This document shows, one piece after another, positions 43,909 to 53,448 of a stretch of DNA of 64,000 bases. Positions within the stretch are counted from its first letter, which is position 1. Each line of letters begins with the position of its first letter. The notes beneath the pieces were generated by a model. That model ran no database searches. It was not told the DNA's origin and saw only the letters and a list, made by a program, of their open reading frames with translations. The stretch spans positions 121,025 to 185,024 of the forward strand of contig NZ_MTQF01000003.1 of assembly GCF_001975985.1 (NCBI RefSeq). Reading direction: 5' to 3'. The stretch is from [Flexibacter] sp. ATCC 35103. GTDB taxonomy: Bacteria > Bacteroidota > Bacteroidia > Flavobacteriales > Flavobacteriaceae. The position numbers and the translations under genes are program-made.

Positions 43909-45309
43909 ATGACTGATGAATTCAAAGAAGGAAGCGAAAACATTTTTGATCCGGCAGCATCAAAAGCAGAACGCTTTGATAAAGGTGTCGCTATTAGAAA
44001 AGTTACGCCCCGTTCTCATCACCAGCAATGGAATCCGTCAGAAGATCGTGAAGATCCTGTTGAAATTTTAATCAAAACCAGTATTGGAAGAATAGAGAGT
44101 TTATTGCCTATTCGATACAGTCGAATGATGGAATCTCCTTTTGCATTTTTTAGGGGAGCTGCCGCAATTATGGCCGCAGATCTGGCACAAACTCCAAATA
44201 CAGGAATTGATCTTCAGCTTTGCGGAGATTGTCATTTAATGAACTTTGGAGGATTCGCAACACCGGAACGTCAGTTGGTTTTTGACATTAATGATTTTGA
44301 TGAAACTTTCCCCGGACCATGGGAATGGGATTTAAAAAGACTCGCAGCAAGTTTTGTAATTGCTGGAAGATGGCGAAAATTTTCAAATAAAACCTGTAAG
44401 GAATTTGCCTGGAATGTAGCTGATAGTTACAAAAGACATATGTTGGAATACAGTAAATTATCAGCTCTGCAAATTTGGTATGCACAAATAGATCTCGCTG
44501 AACTTATTGAAAGAGGAGAAGACGAAGAGATAAAATCTTTTCAGCAAAAACGAATTAAAAAAGCAGCAGAATATACGGCACACGAAAAAGAATTTGCAAA
44601 AATGACCTATCACGAAGGACCAAGAGCAAAAATAAAAGATGATCCTCCATTAATTTATCATCCGTCAGGAGATGAAGGAAGGCAAATTTTGAAAGAGGCC
44701 GAAATCATACACAATCGATATCTGGAAACATTGTCTGATGAAAAGAAAGTGTTGTTAGGGAGATATACTTTGCATGACATTGCTATAAAGGTTGTAGGCG
44801 TAGGAAGTGTGGGAACACTTTGCGGTATTAGTTTATTGATGTCGGCAACGGGAGAACCCATTTTTTTACAATTTAAAGAAGCCAGAAAAAGCGTTCTGGA
44901 AAATAATGTAAAGGCAAAAAGTAAATACACACATCAGGGTGAAAGAATTGTAAGAGGACAAAAATTAATGCAATCAGCTTCGGATATGTTTTTAGGATGG
45001 ACAAATGATGATAAGAACAAGTTTTTTTATATCCGTCAGCTTCGGGATGCCAAGGTAAAACCAATTCTCGAAATTATGAAAGCTAAAAACATGAATGATT
45101 ATGCAAAAGCTTGTGGCTGGGCACTTGCGAGAGCGCATGCCCGCACAGGAGATCCATCAGTATTGTCTGGCTACATAGGAAAAAGTGATGAGTTTGCCAA
45201 TGCAATTTCGAGATTCTCTGTTTTGTATGCAGATCAAAATGATTTGGATTATAACAAAATGTTAGACGCGATAAAAGAAGGAAGATTACCAATTTCAGCA
45301 GAAGTCTAA
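43909..45309 (+). CDS. DUF2252 family protein
   Basis: A 466-residue protein, the only clearly cytoplasmic enzyme-like product of the locus besides the regulator. Conserved DUF2252 elements are FAFFRGAAAIMAADLA, CGDCHLMNFGGFATPE, DINDFDETFPGPWEWD and, later, ALARAHARTGDP. The GDCHLMNF and DINDFDE segments resemble the catalytic and metal-binding loops of protein-kinase-like/aminoglycoside phosphotransferase folds, so a phosphotransferase is possible. It lies 12 nt after DUF2490. Confidence 0.88.
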   Translation: MTDEFKEGSENIFDPAASKAERFDKGVAIRKVTPRSHHQQWNPSEDREDPVEILIKTSIGRIESLLPIRYSRMMESPFAFFRGAAAIMAADLAQTPNTGIDLQLCGDCHLMNFGGFATPERQLVFDINDFDETFPGPWEWDLKRLAASFVIAGRWRKFSNKTCKEFAWNVADSYKRHMLEYSKLSALQIWYAQIDLAELIERGEDEEIKSFQQKRIKKAAEYTAHEKEFAKMTYHEGPRAKIKDDPPLIYHPSGDEGRQILKEAEIIHNRYLETLSDEKKVLLGRYTLHDIAIKVVGVGSVGTLCGISLLMSATGEPIFLQFKEARKSVLENNVKAKSKYTHQGERIVRGQKLMQSASDMFLGWTNDDKNKFFYIRQLRDAKVKPILEIMKAKNMNDYAKACGWALARAHARTGDPSVLSGYIGKSDEFANAISRFSVLYADQNDLDYNKMLDAIKEGRLPISAEV

Positions 45310-45339
45310 ATTTTCATTAAATAAATAAAAATAGAATAT

Positions 45340-46080
45340 ATGGGTAAAAAAATTTTGTTTTTGATGGGCTTTGTGGTTTTAACAATCACAGCAAACGGCC
45401 AGACACAGCGTATAGATTCTACGGCTGTTTTTCTCTTACATCGAACTGGCGAAACCTTGCAGGATATAAAGTCATGCAGTTTTACAGCGATAACAACGTA
45501 TGATGTTCCAAACGAAATTTTAGGACTTATTAAACATACCATAAATGATAAAGTCTCTATAAAATTTCCGGATAAGATGAAAGTTACCTCATCAGGAGAT
45601 AAAGGGAATCGTAGTTTATGGTACAATGGCAAAAAACTCAATTATTATTCATTTGATAATAATACATATGGTTTTACAACTGCTCCGGGATCTGTCATTG
45701 AGACCATTGATGAAGTCAGTAAAAAATTCGGGATTGAATTTCCTGGCGCTGATTTTTTCTATCCCACCTTTTTGCAGGATCTCCTGTCAGAACAGGGAAA
45801 TTTAATTTTTTTAGGAAAAACCATAGTCGACGGGCGTGAATGTTTTCATATTGCAGGAAGTGATAAAACAAAAAGTTTTCAGTTCTGGATAGGCAATGAC
45901 GATTTGTTCCTGCCTGTAAAATTAGTGATCATTTATACTTCTGATAAAGACAAACCCCAATATGAAGCACTTTATAAAGACTGGACTACAAATAGTGATT
46001 ATCCGGATTCTATGTTCGAATTTACAACGCCTCCAAAAGCAACAAAAGTAAAGTTAGCGCCCAGAGAAAACACTAAATAA
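45340..46080 (+). CDS. DUF2092 family exported protein
   Basis: A 246-residue protein with a signal peptide ending ITANGQ. The DUF2092 body (MKVTSSGDKGNRSLWYNGKK, SYDLPVKLV-type strands and a C-terminal PDSMFEFTTPPKATKV) resembles the LolA/LolB-like fold that carries lipids or lipoproteins through the periplasm. That comparison is by eye. It belongs to the DUF cluster, 30 bp after DUF2252. Confidence 0.85.
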   Translation: MGKKILFLMGFVVLTITANGQTQRIDSTAVFLLHRTGETLQDIKSCSFTAITTYDVPNEILGLIKHTINDKVSIKFPDKMKVTSSGDKGNRSLWYNGKKLNYYSFDNNTYGFTTAPGSVIETIDEVSKKFGIEFPGADFFYPTFLQDLLSEQGNLIFLGKTIVDGRECFHIAGSDKTKSFQFWIGNDDLFLPVKLVIIYTSDKDKPQYEALYKDWTTNSDYPDSMFEFTTPPKATKVKLAPRENTK

Positions 46081-46100
46081 TTATATAAAACTCCATCATT

Positions 46101-46850
46101 ATGAAATCATATCAACCTAAAAATAAAATGGCAATTATAATTATAGCATTCTTTGCCTTATTAATTATGATTCCGGAGCAGGTTTCCGCACAGCGATTTG
46201 GTCATTTTGCTCCGCCGAGGCCCATGCCCCGCCCTATGCCTATGCCTCGCCCAATGCCGGCGCCAAGACCAATTCCTCCCGGACCGCGACCAATTCCGCC
46301 AAGGCCATTACCGCCACCACCGCATCCTTACCCGCATCCGTATCCATATCCAAGACCTTTGCCACCGCCATTTCATCCTTATCCGGTGCCATATCCTTAT
46401 ATCTATCATCCTTTTGTACCCTATTATTGGGGACCAACATGGTATCCTATCGGTTTTTTTGCCGCTACATTAACAACTGCCGCAATTATTATTAGTGTCG
46501 AAAATAATCAATACAACTATGATGACGGAGTTTATTACGTAAAAGAATCTAATGGTTATAAGGTTGTACCTGCACCTCTGGGAGCAACAATTGCTGAATT
46601 GCCAAAAGGATATGTTACAATCAATGTTTCCGGAACAGATTATTACTATTACGGCGGAACTTACTATTCTAAGGATTCTAGTAAGTATAAAGTCGTAAAT
46701 GCACCGGTTGGAGCAATTGTTTCACATCTTCCGGAAGGCGCAGAAGAAAAAACGATAGACGGTCAAAAATACATGATTTATAATAATGTGTATTATCAGC
46801 CCATATCAAAAGACGGTCAGGACAGTTATGTTGTTGTGCAAGGTAAATAG
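46101..46850 (+). CDS. DUF6515 family proline-rich exported protein
   Basis: A 249-residue protein with a signal peptide ending near QVSAQR. A low-complexity stretch of Pro/Arg/His/Met repeats spans about 33-105. A hydrophobic segment (about 120-132) and two tandem Tyr-rich modules (YYDDGVYY-like, YKVVPAPLGATI and YKVVNAPVGAIVSHLP) complete the DUF6515 domain. The Pro-rich part probably spans the envelope. The function is unknown. Confidence 0.85.
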   Translation: MKSYQPKNKMAIIIIAFFALLIMIPEQVSAQRFGHFAPPRPMPRPMPMPRPMPAPRPIPPGPRPIPPRPLPPPPHPYPHPYPYPRPLPPPFHPYPVPYPYIYHPFVPYYWGPTWYPIGFFAATLTTAAIIISVENNQYNYDDGVYYVKESNGYKVVPAPLGATIAELPKGYVTINVSGTDYYYYGGTYYSKDSSKYKVVNAPVGAIVSHLPEGAEEKTIDGQKYMIYNNVYYQPISKDGQDSYVVVQGK

Positions 46851-46860
46851 TACCTACAAG

Positions 46861-46902
46861 ACTCAGAACAGTGTATTTTAACAAAAATAAACTGTTCTGA
46901 GT
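46861..46902 (+). terminator. Stem-loop after the DUF6515 gene
   Basis: ACTCAGAACAGT / ACTGTTCTGAGT, a perfect 12-bp stem with an 18-nt loop and only a weak, delayed T tract. The following 46903-47104 stretch shows no gene. Confidence 0.5.
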
Positions 46903-47104
46903 AAATAAGTAAGAATTTTTGTATTTGGTGTTCGTCAATTAAAGAAAATAATTTACCTTTGAGTATAAACTAAGATATTGTATAATAGTTGTTTACAAAT
47001 TCCTTAAACAAATATTTAACACGACTTCCCGTATATTCAGGATTTAAGCCAGATTTAAGATTTCCCAGTTAGACTAATTTAATCATTAATTTAAATACCA
47101 CAAA

Positions 47105-47686
47105 ATGAATATTAAAAGAAAGAATCTTCGTATAATCCCAATATTATTTTTGGGTTTAATTTACAGCTGCTCTCCAACTGTAAAAGTTACAACTGATTAT
47201 GATCATTCTGCTAATTTTAGCGAATATAAAACTTTTGCATTTTATGATTTAAAAGCGCAGGACGGTCAAATAAATCAATTAAATGTTGATCGTATAACAA
47301 AAGCTATTCGTGCTGAACTAATCAGTAAAGGTTTTACGGAAACTACAAATAGTCCGGATTTAAAAGTAAATGCGGTAACAATCTTAAAAAATAAAACATC
47401 TGTATCTGCAAATACTGATTTCTACGGTTACGGCGGCATGTATCGTCCTTACGGATATTGGGGCGGCGGTGCAATGATGGGCGGTGCCAATACTACATTT
47501 AATACTTATGATTATGTTGATGGTTCACTTATAATTGACGTTGTATCATCAAAAACTCAAAAACTGATCTGGCAAGGAATCGGTAATGCCGAAATAGACA
47601 GCAAACCGGATAATCCTGAAGAATTTATATCAAACTCTATCAAAAAAATCCTGGCGGGTTTTCCTCCCGGATTAGCAAAAAAATAG
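47105..47686 (+). CDS. DUF4136 family lipoprotein
   Basis: A 193-residue lipoprotein (LIYSC, Cys22) of the DUF4136 family: VTTDYDHSANFSEYKTFAFY opens the domain, a Gly/Tyr-rich loop (YGYGGMYRPYGYWGGG-like) is in the middle, and a helical C-terminus (PEEFISNSIKKILAGFPP) follows. It is envelope-anchored, and the function is unknown. Confidence 0.9.
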   Translation: MNIKRKNLRIIPILFLGLIYSCSPTVKVTTDYDHSANFSEYKTFAFYDLKAQDGQINQLNVDRITKAIRAELISKGFTETTNSPDLKVNAVTILKNKTSVSANTDFYGYGGMYRPYGYWGGGAMMGGANTTFNTYDYVDGSLIIDVVSSKTQKLIWQGIGNAEIDSKPDNPEEFISNSIKKILAGFPPGLAKK

Positions 47687-47701
47687 CTTATGAATATTGT
47701 T

Positions 47702-47746
47702 ATAAGACAGCTATACTAATCTCTTTGCAGATTAGTATAGTCTTAT
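47702..47746 (+). terminator. Extended stem-loop after the DUF4136 gene
   Basis: CTATACTAATC / GATTAGTATAG (47711-47740), extended by ATAAGA / TCTTAT with a small bulge. It has no long T tract. It separates the DUF genes from the regulator gene. Confidence 0.55.
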
Positions 47747-47836
47747 GACCAATAATAGAATTTTTTCTTTTTTTAAATTTTAAAACAATTTTGAAAAGAA
47801 TAAGGTATACGTAAAAATAAATTAAGCTTAAATCTC

Positions 47837-49024
47837 ATGGTCGATATCGTACTTTCGCTTTTCTTTTTTATAGCTACAATAGTTGGTTTTGCGACATCCT
47901 TTATGGTTCTTTTTTCAAAAAAAAATTACTCAAAAAGTTTTTTTCTGGGACTGTTTTTGTTCAGTCTTGCCGTTGTCAGTATCTATAATTTTTATTTATC
48001 AGCAAATGGTTTAAAAGATTTTCCTGATTTATTTATGATTACAAAATCATTTATTTTTCTGGTGTCTCCTTGTGCCTTTTTATATGTAAGAAGTATTTTA
48101 TTTTCAGACAGGGTATTTAGAAAATATGATTGGCTGCACTTTTTGCCTTTCCTGATTTATTTTAGCCTGACCATTTTTGTATGGATAGGAAATTATATGA
48201 ATCTTCACGTAGTCGAATATGTTTCTGTCAAAATAAACAGTCCTTTTTCGATGTTAAGTTTAACTGTTTGGCTGTGTTATGCTTTTTGTCAAACAATGAT
48301 GATCCTGAATTATGACCTGAAAAAATTCAAAGAAAATCATTTTAACAGGTTAAAGATTTTAGGATGGATCAGAGTATATAATTTGATGGTATTGTTTTTG
48401 TTTTCGACCCTTTTTGTGCATTATTTTTTAATCACAAGAGTTGACAGTATTGATTTCTCCTGTTACATTTTAATATCATCAGTTTTAGTTTTTACAGTAG
48501 GCTGGCTGTACTTCAAGCCACAAATATTTTATGATACAAATGAAACTTCTGAGTTTGTAAATGATCGGTTAACCATAATAAAAATGAGCGAAAGTAAAAC
48601 TACTTTACCGCTTGTGAAAGAATTAACCCCGGAAAAAAAATTACTCTATCTCAATAAATTAGAGAACATATTTACATCAAAAGAACTCTTTTTGAAAAAG
48701 GATTTAGTAATACGCGATATAGCTGATGAAACCGGAATATCAGTACATCATATTTCAAATTTAATTAATTCAGAATTTAATCTTCATTTTCAGGATTATG
48801 TAAACCTAAAAAGGATCGAGTATTTTAGAGATAAAATCAATGATCCGGAATGGAAAGATTTATCGCTGGAAGGAATGGCCTGGGGCTCCGGTTTTAAATC
48901 CAGAACTACATGTTTCAGGGCTTTTATAAAACATACCGGAAAATCACCTTCAGAATATTTTAAAGTAATTAGAATTAATCCTGAGAAAACCAGTGAATAT
49001 TATTTTAAGCAAGCTTCGAGCTAA
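47837..49024 (+). CDS. Membrane-bound AraC-family regulator
   Basis: A 395-residue protein. The N-terminal half (about 1-230) has seven likely membrane segments. The C-terminal half (about 265-390) is an AraC/XylS helix-turn-helix domain (LVIRDIADETGISVHHISNL, then GMAWGSGFKSRTTCFRAFIK). The fusion fits a membrane sensor that binds DNA directly. Its place inside the sulfatase/DUF locus makes it a candidate regulator of it. Confidence 0.9.
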   Translation: MVDIVLSLFFFIATIVGFATSFMVLFSKKNYSKSFFLGLFLFSLAVVSIYNFYLSANGLKDFPDLFMITKSFIFLVSPCAFLYVRSILFSDRVFRKYDWLHFLPFLIYFSLTIFVWIGNYMNLHVVEYVSVKINSPFSMLSLTVWLCYAFCQTMMILNYDLKKFKENHFNRLKILGWIRVYNLMVLFLFSTLFVHYFLITRVDSIDFSCYILISSVLVFTVGWLYFKPQIFYDTNETSEFVNDRLTIIKMSESKTTLPLVKELTPEKKLLYLNKLENIFTSKELFLKKDLVIRDIADETGISVHHISNLINSEFNLHFQDYVNLKRIEYFRDKINDPEWKDLSLEGMAWGSGFKSRTTCFRAFIKHTGKSPSEYFKVIRINPEKTSEYYFKQASS

Positions 49025-49073
49025 ATAGTTTGTAAAAAGTTATGGTGTCTCATTAATTTTTAAAAAATCAATT

Positions 49074-50045
49074 ATGAAAACAAAATTTAATAAACATAGA
49101 CAAACCATATTCCCCACTTATACCATTTTACTTATAATGGTTTGTTTTTATAGCCATGCACAACTTAAAGGCGGCCACATTCTTGGCGCCATGGGATTAC
49201 AATCCGGAACCCAGACTCCAGAAAATACATTGAGTGTTTATGTTCCTGGCTATTTTTATACAGCCTCATCTTTACGAAACGCAGATGGAGATAAGTCTAT
49301 TGCAAATCCTGATATAGATATGACCATTACAGGAGCTGGAGCATCATATGTAAGCAAATTTAAAATTTTAGGCGCAAATTACGGCGCAAGTATTCTGGTT
49401 GCTTTTGCTGCAAATACAATTCAGGGTAATAATCTAAACGCAAAAAACTCCCTGGCATTTACAGATATGTATGTACAGCCTGTGCAATTGGGCTGGCACA
49501 ATAAAAGAGCCGACTTTATTTTTAGTTATCAGCTTTATTTACCTACTGGAAAATTTACGGCCGGAGCATCAGATAATAGTGGCTTAGGAATGTTTATGAA
49601 TGAGTTTGCCGCAGGAACAACTTTGTATTTTAATGATAAAAAGACCTTTCATTTTTCGGCATTGGCCTCTTATGAAATAAACGGCGAAAAGAAAGATACC
49701 AATATTAAAACCGGAGATATCCTAAGTATCGAAGGAGGTTTGGGCAAAACGTTTTATTTTTTAAATGGTGAAAAAACAGTTCCAAAATCAATCTTAAATG
49801 CCGGTTTAATTTATTATTTGCAATATAAAATGACAAACGACAAAATACCATTGCCCGTAATAGGTGTTGTCGAAGGTGATAAAGATCACGTTGGCGGATT
49901 AGGCGCTGAGGTCAATTATTTTCATATTGGCTGCAGTACTTCTGCTGGATTCCGCTGGATTGCTGAAGTTAATGCAGTAAACAGATTTCAGGGAAACACC
50001 TTTTTTCTAACACTGGCACATGTATTTAGTTTCAAAAAAGAATAA
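49074..50045 (+). CDS. SphA/MetA-pathway-like outer-membrane transporter
   Basis: A 323-residue exported beta-barrel with a signal peptide ending FYSHAQ. Elements seen in phenol-degradation/SphA-type transporters are GGHILGAMGLQSG near the N-terminus, VQLGWHNKRADFIFSYQLYL followed by PTG, and a C-terminal TFFLTLAHVFSFKKE. A role in moving a hydrophobic substrate across the outer membrane is likely. It is the second transporter of this type in the locus. Confidence 0.82.
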   Translation: MKTKFNKHRQTIFPTYTILLIMVCFYSHAQLKGGHILGAMGLQSGTQTPENTLSVYVPGYFYTASSLRNADGDKSIANPDIDMTITGAGASYVSKFKILGANYGASILVAFAANTIQGNNLNAKNSLAFTDMYVQPVQLGWHNKRADFIFSYQLYLPTGKFTAGASDNSGLGMFMNEFAAGTTLYFNDKKTFHFSALASYEINGEKKDTNIKTGDILSIEGGLGKTFYFLNGEKTVPKSILNAGLIYYLQYKMTNDKIPLPVIGVVEGDKDHVGGLGAEVNYFHIGCSTSAGFRWIAEVNAVNRFQGNTFFLTLAHVFSFKKE

Positions 50046-50114
50046 TTCAAAAATAGTAATAAGGCTATTTAGAAGAATAGATGTTTTAAGGAAACGTAAT
50101 TTAAATGAGTTTAA

Positions 50115-51299
50115 ATGAGAAATAAACATTCCGGTTCTAATACCATAAATACAAAACTCTTCAGAAAATTGTTTCTTATAAATGTATTTTTTGTTTTGTC
50201 AGTTACTTCAATTACAGCACAAAAACAACATATAAGCATTAGGGATTCTATAGATGGTGCAATCGATTTAAGCGATTATATTATTTATGCACACGGTTTT
50301 ATTGTTGTTCCTACGCTAATTACTGAGCCCGCTTTAGGAGGTATTGGAGGTGCACTTGTACCTATTTTTCTTAAAAAACACGATCCTGTTATTGACGAAA
50401 ACGGGAAAAAAAGATTTATAGATCCTGATATTACAGGAGCAATGGGAATGTATACTGGTAATAAAAGCTGGGTTGCAGGCGCATTTAGAGCAGGAAGTTT
50501 TATAAAATCAAAAATAATGTACCGCGTAGGAGCAGGTTATGGAAATGTAAACATGTCGTTTTACGAAAAATTACCCAGCGGAAATGATAAAGAAATTGAC
50601 CTTAACTTCCAATCCTTTGTTTTTTACACACGGGTGATGAAGCAGTTTCGAAATGCAAAATGGAGTGCGGGCCCTCAGTATTTTTTGTTAGATTCTAAAA
50701 TTAATTTTCCGGATCTAAACGATCTTCCATCCTTTGCTAAACTAAAAGATATCAAGAGTCTTGTGAGTCAGTTAGGAGGGGCGATACAGTTTGACGGACG
50801 TGATAATATTTTTACTCCCGATAAAGGAATGCGCCTTCAGGCAGATTTTTTCTGGTCTGATAATGCAATTGGCAGTGATTATGATGCCTGGCGCGTAAAT
50901 TTATCAGCCATTGGGTATTATCCTATTACTAAAAAATTAATTGGCGGATTAAGGCTCGAAGGAGAACAAACATTTGGAAGTCCGCCTTTTTACCTCAGAC
51001 CCGGAATTAACCTGAGAGGAATTCCCGCTGCGCGATATCAGGGCAAAACCAGTATTGTGACCGAAGGTGAGCTTAGATGGGATTTGTACAAAAGATGGAG
51101 TCTTATGGGTTATGGCGGTTTGGCAAGCGCTTTTAACGACTGGGACAAAGCCTTTGCAAAACCTGTAGTTTACAGCTACGGAACAGGTTTTAGATATTTA
51201 TTAGCCAGAAAATTCAAACTTAGAATGGGTGTAGACGTAGCAAAAGGCCCTGAAGACTGGGCTTATTATGTCGTGTTTGGAAGCAACTGGCTAAGATAA
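50115..51299 (+). CDS. Omp85/BamA-like surface antigen (D15 barrel only)
   Basis: A 394-residue exported protein with a signal peptide ending SITAQ. It has an Omp85-type 16-strand barrel: QFDGRDNIFTPDKGMRLQAD in the first part, PFYLRPGINLRGIPAARYQG carrying the RGF/Y-type loop (here RGI), and GELRWDLYKRWSLMGYGGLA. There are no POTRA domains, so it resembles the short barrels associated with patatin-like or single-substrate systems rather than BamA. It closes the locus. Confidence 0.85.
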   Translation: MRNKHSGSNTINTKLFRKLFLINVFFVLSVTSITAQKQHISIRDSIDGAIDLSDYIIYAHGFIVVPTLITEPALGGIGGALVPIFLKKHDPVIDENGKKRFIDPDITGAMGMYTGNKSWVAGAFRAGSFIKSKIMYRVGAGYGNVNMSFYEKLPSGNDKEIDLNFQSFVFYTRVMKQFRNAKWSAGPQYFLLDSKINFPDLNDLPSFAKLKDIKSLVSQLGGAIQFDGRDNIFTPDKGMRLQADFFWSDNAIGSDYDAWRVNLSAIGYYPITKKLIGGLRLEGEQTFGSPPFYLRPGINLRGIPAARYQGKTSIVTEGELRWDLYKRWSLMGYGGLASAFNDWDKAFAKPVVYSYGTGFRYLLARKFKLRMGVDVAKGPEDWAYYVVFGSNWLR

Positions 51300-51309
51300 A
51301 TTTTAAGTT

Positions 51310-51351
51310 ACAAACCCGAAAGTCGCGAGGCTTCGGGACTTTCGGGTTTGT
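51310..51351 (+). terminator. Terminator after the Omp85 gene
   Basis: ACAAACCCGAAAGT / ACTTTCGGGTTTGT, a perfect 14-bp stem with a 14-nt loop. The T tract is weak. Confidence 0.7.
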
Positions 51352-51360
51352 ACATATTAG

Positions 51361-51408
51361 CCACAAACTTCACAAATTCAATTCGTGTAAATACGTGAAA
51401 TTCGTGGC
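51361..51408. repeat. GCCACGAATTTCAC-type inverted repeat
   Basis: CCACAAACTTCACAAATT and ACGTGAAATTCGTGGC arms. This is a third copy of the family seen at 6151-6224 and near 17980. Confidence 0.6.
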
Positions 51409-51442
51409 AAAAAAAATTCCGCCCTTTAATAGACTTCCTTAA

Positions 51443-52303
51443 TTATTTCTTCCAATACGGTTTTATTATTTTATTGTTTCTTTGGCTTAAAGCCAATAAT
51501 AAAATGGTTCCTAAAGCGCAAAAAACAATGGCCTGTATTGATCCTTCAGGACCAAATGCGCCTCCGGTAATAAACTCCGCACCTTGTATTTTAGCCTCTA
51601 ATAAACTGTTTGTTTTTTCGTTTCCGGAAGTGATCGCGCCATAAATCCCTGATTGTGTAAAATTCCAGGCAAAATGCAAAGCAATAGGCATCCATAAATT
51701 ACGGCTGTAAATAAAAGCAGCACCCATTAAAAACCCGGCTGTAGTAATGCATATTCCTGAAATCAAAGTTCCATTAGGATTTGCCAAATGCAAAGCGCCA
51801 AATAATATCGACGAAAAGGTCAACGAAATATACGTTCCTAATTTTTCTTCCATAATCCTGAATATAATGCCGCGCACCAAAACCTCTTCGATAATGGCAA
51901 CTGTAAACATAAGAGCAAACGGAATCAGGATAAACGAAATTGGGTTGATGTTTACAACACTGTAACTTCCGTTAAGGTAAATTACCAAAATAGTCAGCGA
52001 TTGTAAAATGAAACCAATTGAAGTACCAATAATAAGATTTTTTGCAAGTCCTTTTGAAGCAAATTCCGTAACGGCTCTTTTGTCATATTTTTTAAAGAAA
52101 AGTATATAAGTAAAAACACAGGATGCCGAAACAAAAAGTCCTTTTAAAAGATTTCGATAATCTTTATCGAGAGATGTTAACGATAATAATTTTACGGCAA
52201 TTTGCTGACCAATAATAACCACTGCCATAAAAGTAAGCAGTGCAAGAATAATTTTGGTTAGAGGAGAATTAAAAGTTCTTTGTTTTAAAGTAAGCGTTTC
52301 CAT
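51443..52303 (-). CDS. CPBP-family intramembrane glutamic protease
   Basis: A 286-residue integral membrane protein of the CPBP (Abi/Rce1-like) family. The catalytic motifs are EEVLVR (Glu139, Glu140, Arg144), ALHLAN (His172) and HFAWN (about residue 207). Eight or so membrane segments surround them. The family includes prenyl-protein processing and bacteriocin self-immunity proteases. ATG 52303 is chosen because a -7 promoter element lies inside the longer frame that would start at 52357. Confidence 0.9.
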   Translation of the reverse strand: METLTLKQRTFNSPLTKIILALLTFMAVVIIGQQIAVKLLSLTSLDKDYRNLLKGLFVSASCVFTYILFFKKYDKRAVTEFASKGLAKNLIIGTSIGFILQSLTILVIYLNGSYSVVNINPISFILIPFALMFTVAIIEEVLVRGIIFRIMEEKLGTYISLTFSSILFGALHLANPNGTLISGICITTAGFLMGAAFIYSRNLWMPIALHFAWNFTQSGIYGAITSGNEKTNSLLEAKIQGAEFITGGAFGPEGSIQAIVFCALGTILLLALSQRNNKIIKPYWKK

Positions 52304-52332
52304 TTGATTGTGATTTATGATTAATGATGGAG

Positions 52333-52340
52333 CAAATGTA
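52333..52340 (-). promoter_or_regulatory. CPBP protease gene -7 element
   Basis: TACATTTG on the minus strand matches TAnnTTTG, 29 bp upstream of ATG 52303. Confidence 0.5.
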
Positions 52341-52381
52341 TGCGGCATCAAAACCAAAAAATAGAATGAAATTTGCCTCCC

Positions 52382-53179
52382 TTATAATTTCTGAAATTGT
52401 TTGGGTAAAAATCCCGTCTGGTTTTTAAACGTTCTTATAAAATGGCTCTGATCTGCAAAACCACACTGAAAACTTATTTCGGTCAGATTACTTTCGTTCG
52501 ATCCTATCAGCGAAAGCGAACGGTTTATTTTAATACGGCGCATATATTCTCCTAATGTACAGCCAAAATATTTAGGAAAATGTTTAGATATCGTAATAGG
52601 ATTCAGGTTTAAAACCTGAGCCAGATCCTGCAAATTAGGGTTTTCGTTCCAGCAATCGTTCAGCAATTCGTTTAGGCTTTTGACCCAAAACGGACTTTTT
52701 TCGAATCGCTCTAAATGGGTATTCGCATTTGATAGTTGAGCAAATAACATATTGATCGTATCGCCAGAAAAAGGATCTGCAACCATAGATTCCTTAAAAA
52801 TCTTAAGGATCAAAAATTTAGTCAGCGCAGTATTCTGAATCGATTTTTCGATAATAGCTTCTGAGATTTGAAGTTCCTTCAACAGGTTTTCTTCAATTTC
52901 AATATTAATGTTTTTAGACGGAAAAAGCGTATCCTGATTCAGGTGCAATTCGTCGCTGTGGTAAAACAATAACGAACCCGGACCAACAACGGTACTGGAA
53001 TTTTTTCGTTTTTCGGCTGTTCCGCCTTTCAGGAAAAGGGTAATATGTGCGTTATTGTGCGAATGCCATCCTTCGTAAACCTTTTGCTGATACTCTGTTT
53101 CGACAACCGCAATGCCTTGCTTGTTATTGAAGCTATTTTTGGTATTTCCCAAATATTTTTCTTTTTCGAGTTCGAACAT
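52382..53179 (-). CDS. AraC-family transcriptional regulator
   Basis: A 265-residue soluble regulator. An N-terminal cupin-like sensor is indicated by HSHNNAHITLFLKGG and VGPGSLLFYHSDELH, and a C-terminal double helix-turn-helix (about 165-262) by LAQVLNLNPITISKHFPKYF and ISFQCGFADQSHFIRTFKNQ. It lies upstream of the CPBP gene on the same strand, with an intervening promoter. It may regulate that gene and/or the divergent C1 peptidase. Confidence 0.9.
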   Translation of the reverse strand: MFELEKEKYLGNTKNSFNNKQGIAVVETEYQQKVYEGWHSHNNAHITLFLKGGTAEKRKNSSTVVGPGSLLFYHSDELHLNQDTLFPSKNINIEIEENLLKELQISEAIIEKSIQNTALTKFLILKIFKESMVADPFSGDTINMLFAQLSNANTHLERFEKSPFWVKSLNELLNDCWNENPNLQDLAQVLNLNPITISKHFPKYFGCTLGEYMRRIKINRSLSLIGSNESNLTEISFQCGFADQSHFIRTFKNQTGFLPKQFQKL

Positions 53180-53210
53180 TTCCCAGGATTATTGAGTGGC
53201 ATTTTCAGCA

Positions 53211-53232
53211 ACCAAATTACTACATATTTGGT
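53211..53232. promoter_or_regulatory. Operator-like inverted repeat
   Basis: ACCAAAT / ATTTGGT with an 8-bp spacer lies 32 bp upstream of the AraC regulator start, in the divergent gap to the C1 peptidase gene. It is a possible autoregulatory site. The arms are short, so this is tentative. Confidence 0.3.
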
Positions 53233-53448
53233 AAAAATAATTCGTTTAAAATAATTGCATCAGGATTAACGTGTTTTTTGACTTTTTAAAAGATTATAAT
53301 TTTACATATTTTGTAAGATATATTAGCTTAATAAAAAGATTTTGTAAATATTAACGCTTAAAGGTTAGCTTTTTTATATAAAATTTAATTGTTTTGTAAC
53401 AAAAAATAAATTACAACTACTAATTTATCAAATCATTAAACATACATT

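Noticed and set aside
46198..46473. Overlapping Arg/His/Cys-rich frames on both strands of the DUF6515 gene.
   Set aside because: They are shadows of the repetitive proline-rich coding sequence, without plausible starts.
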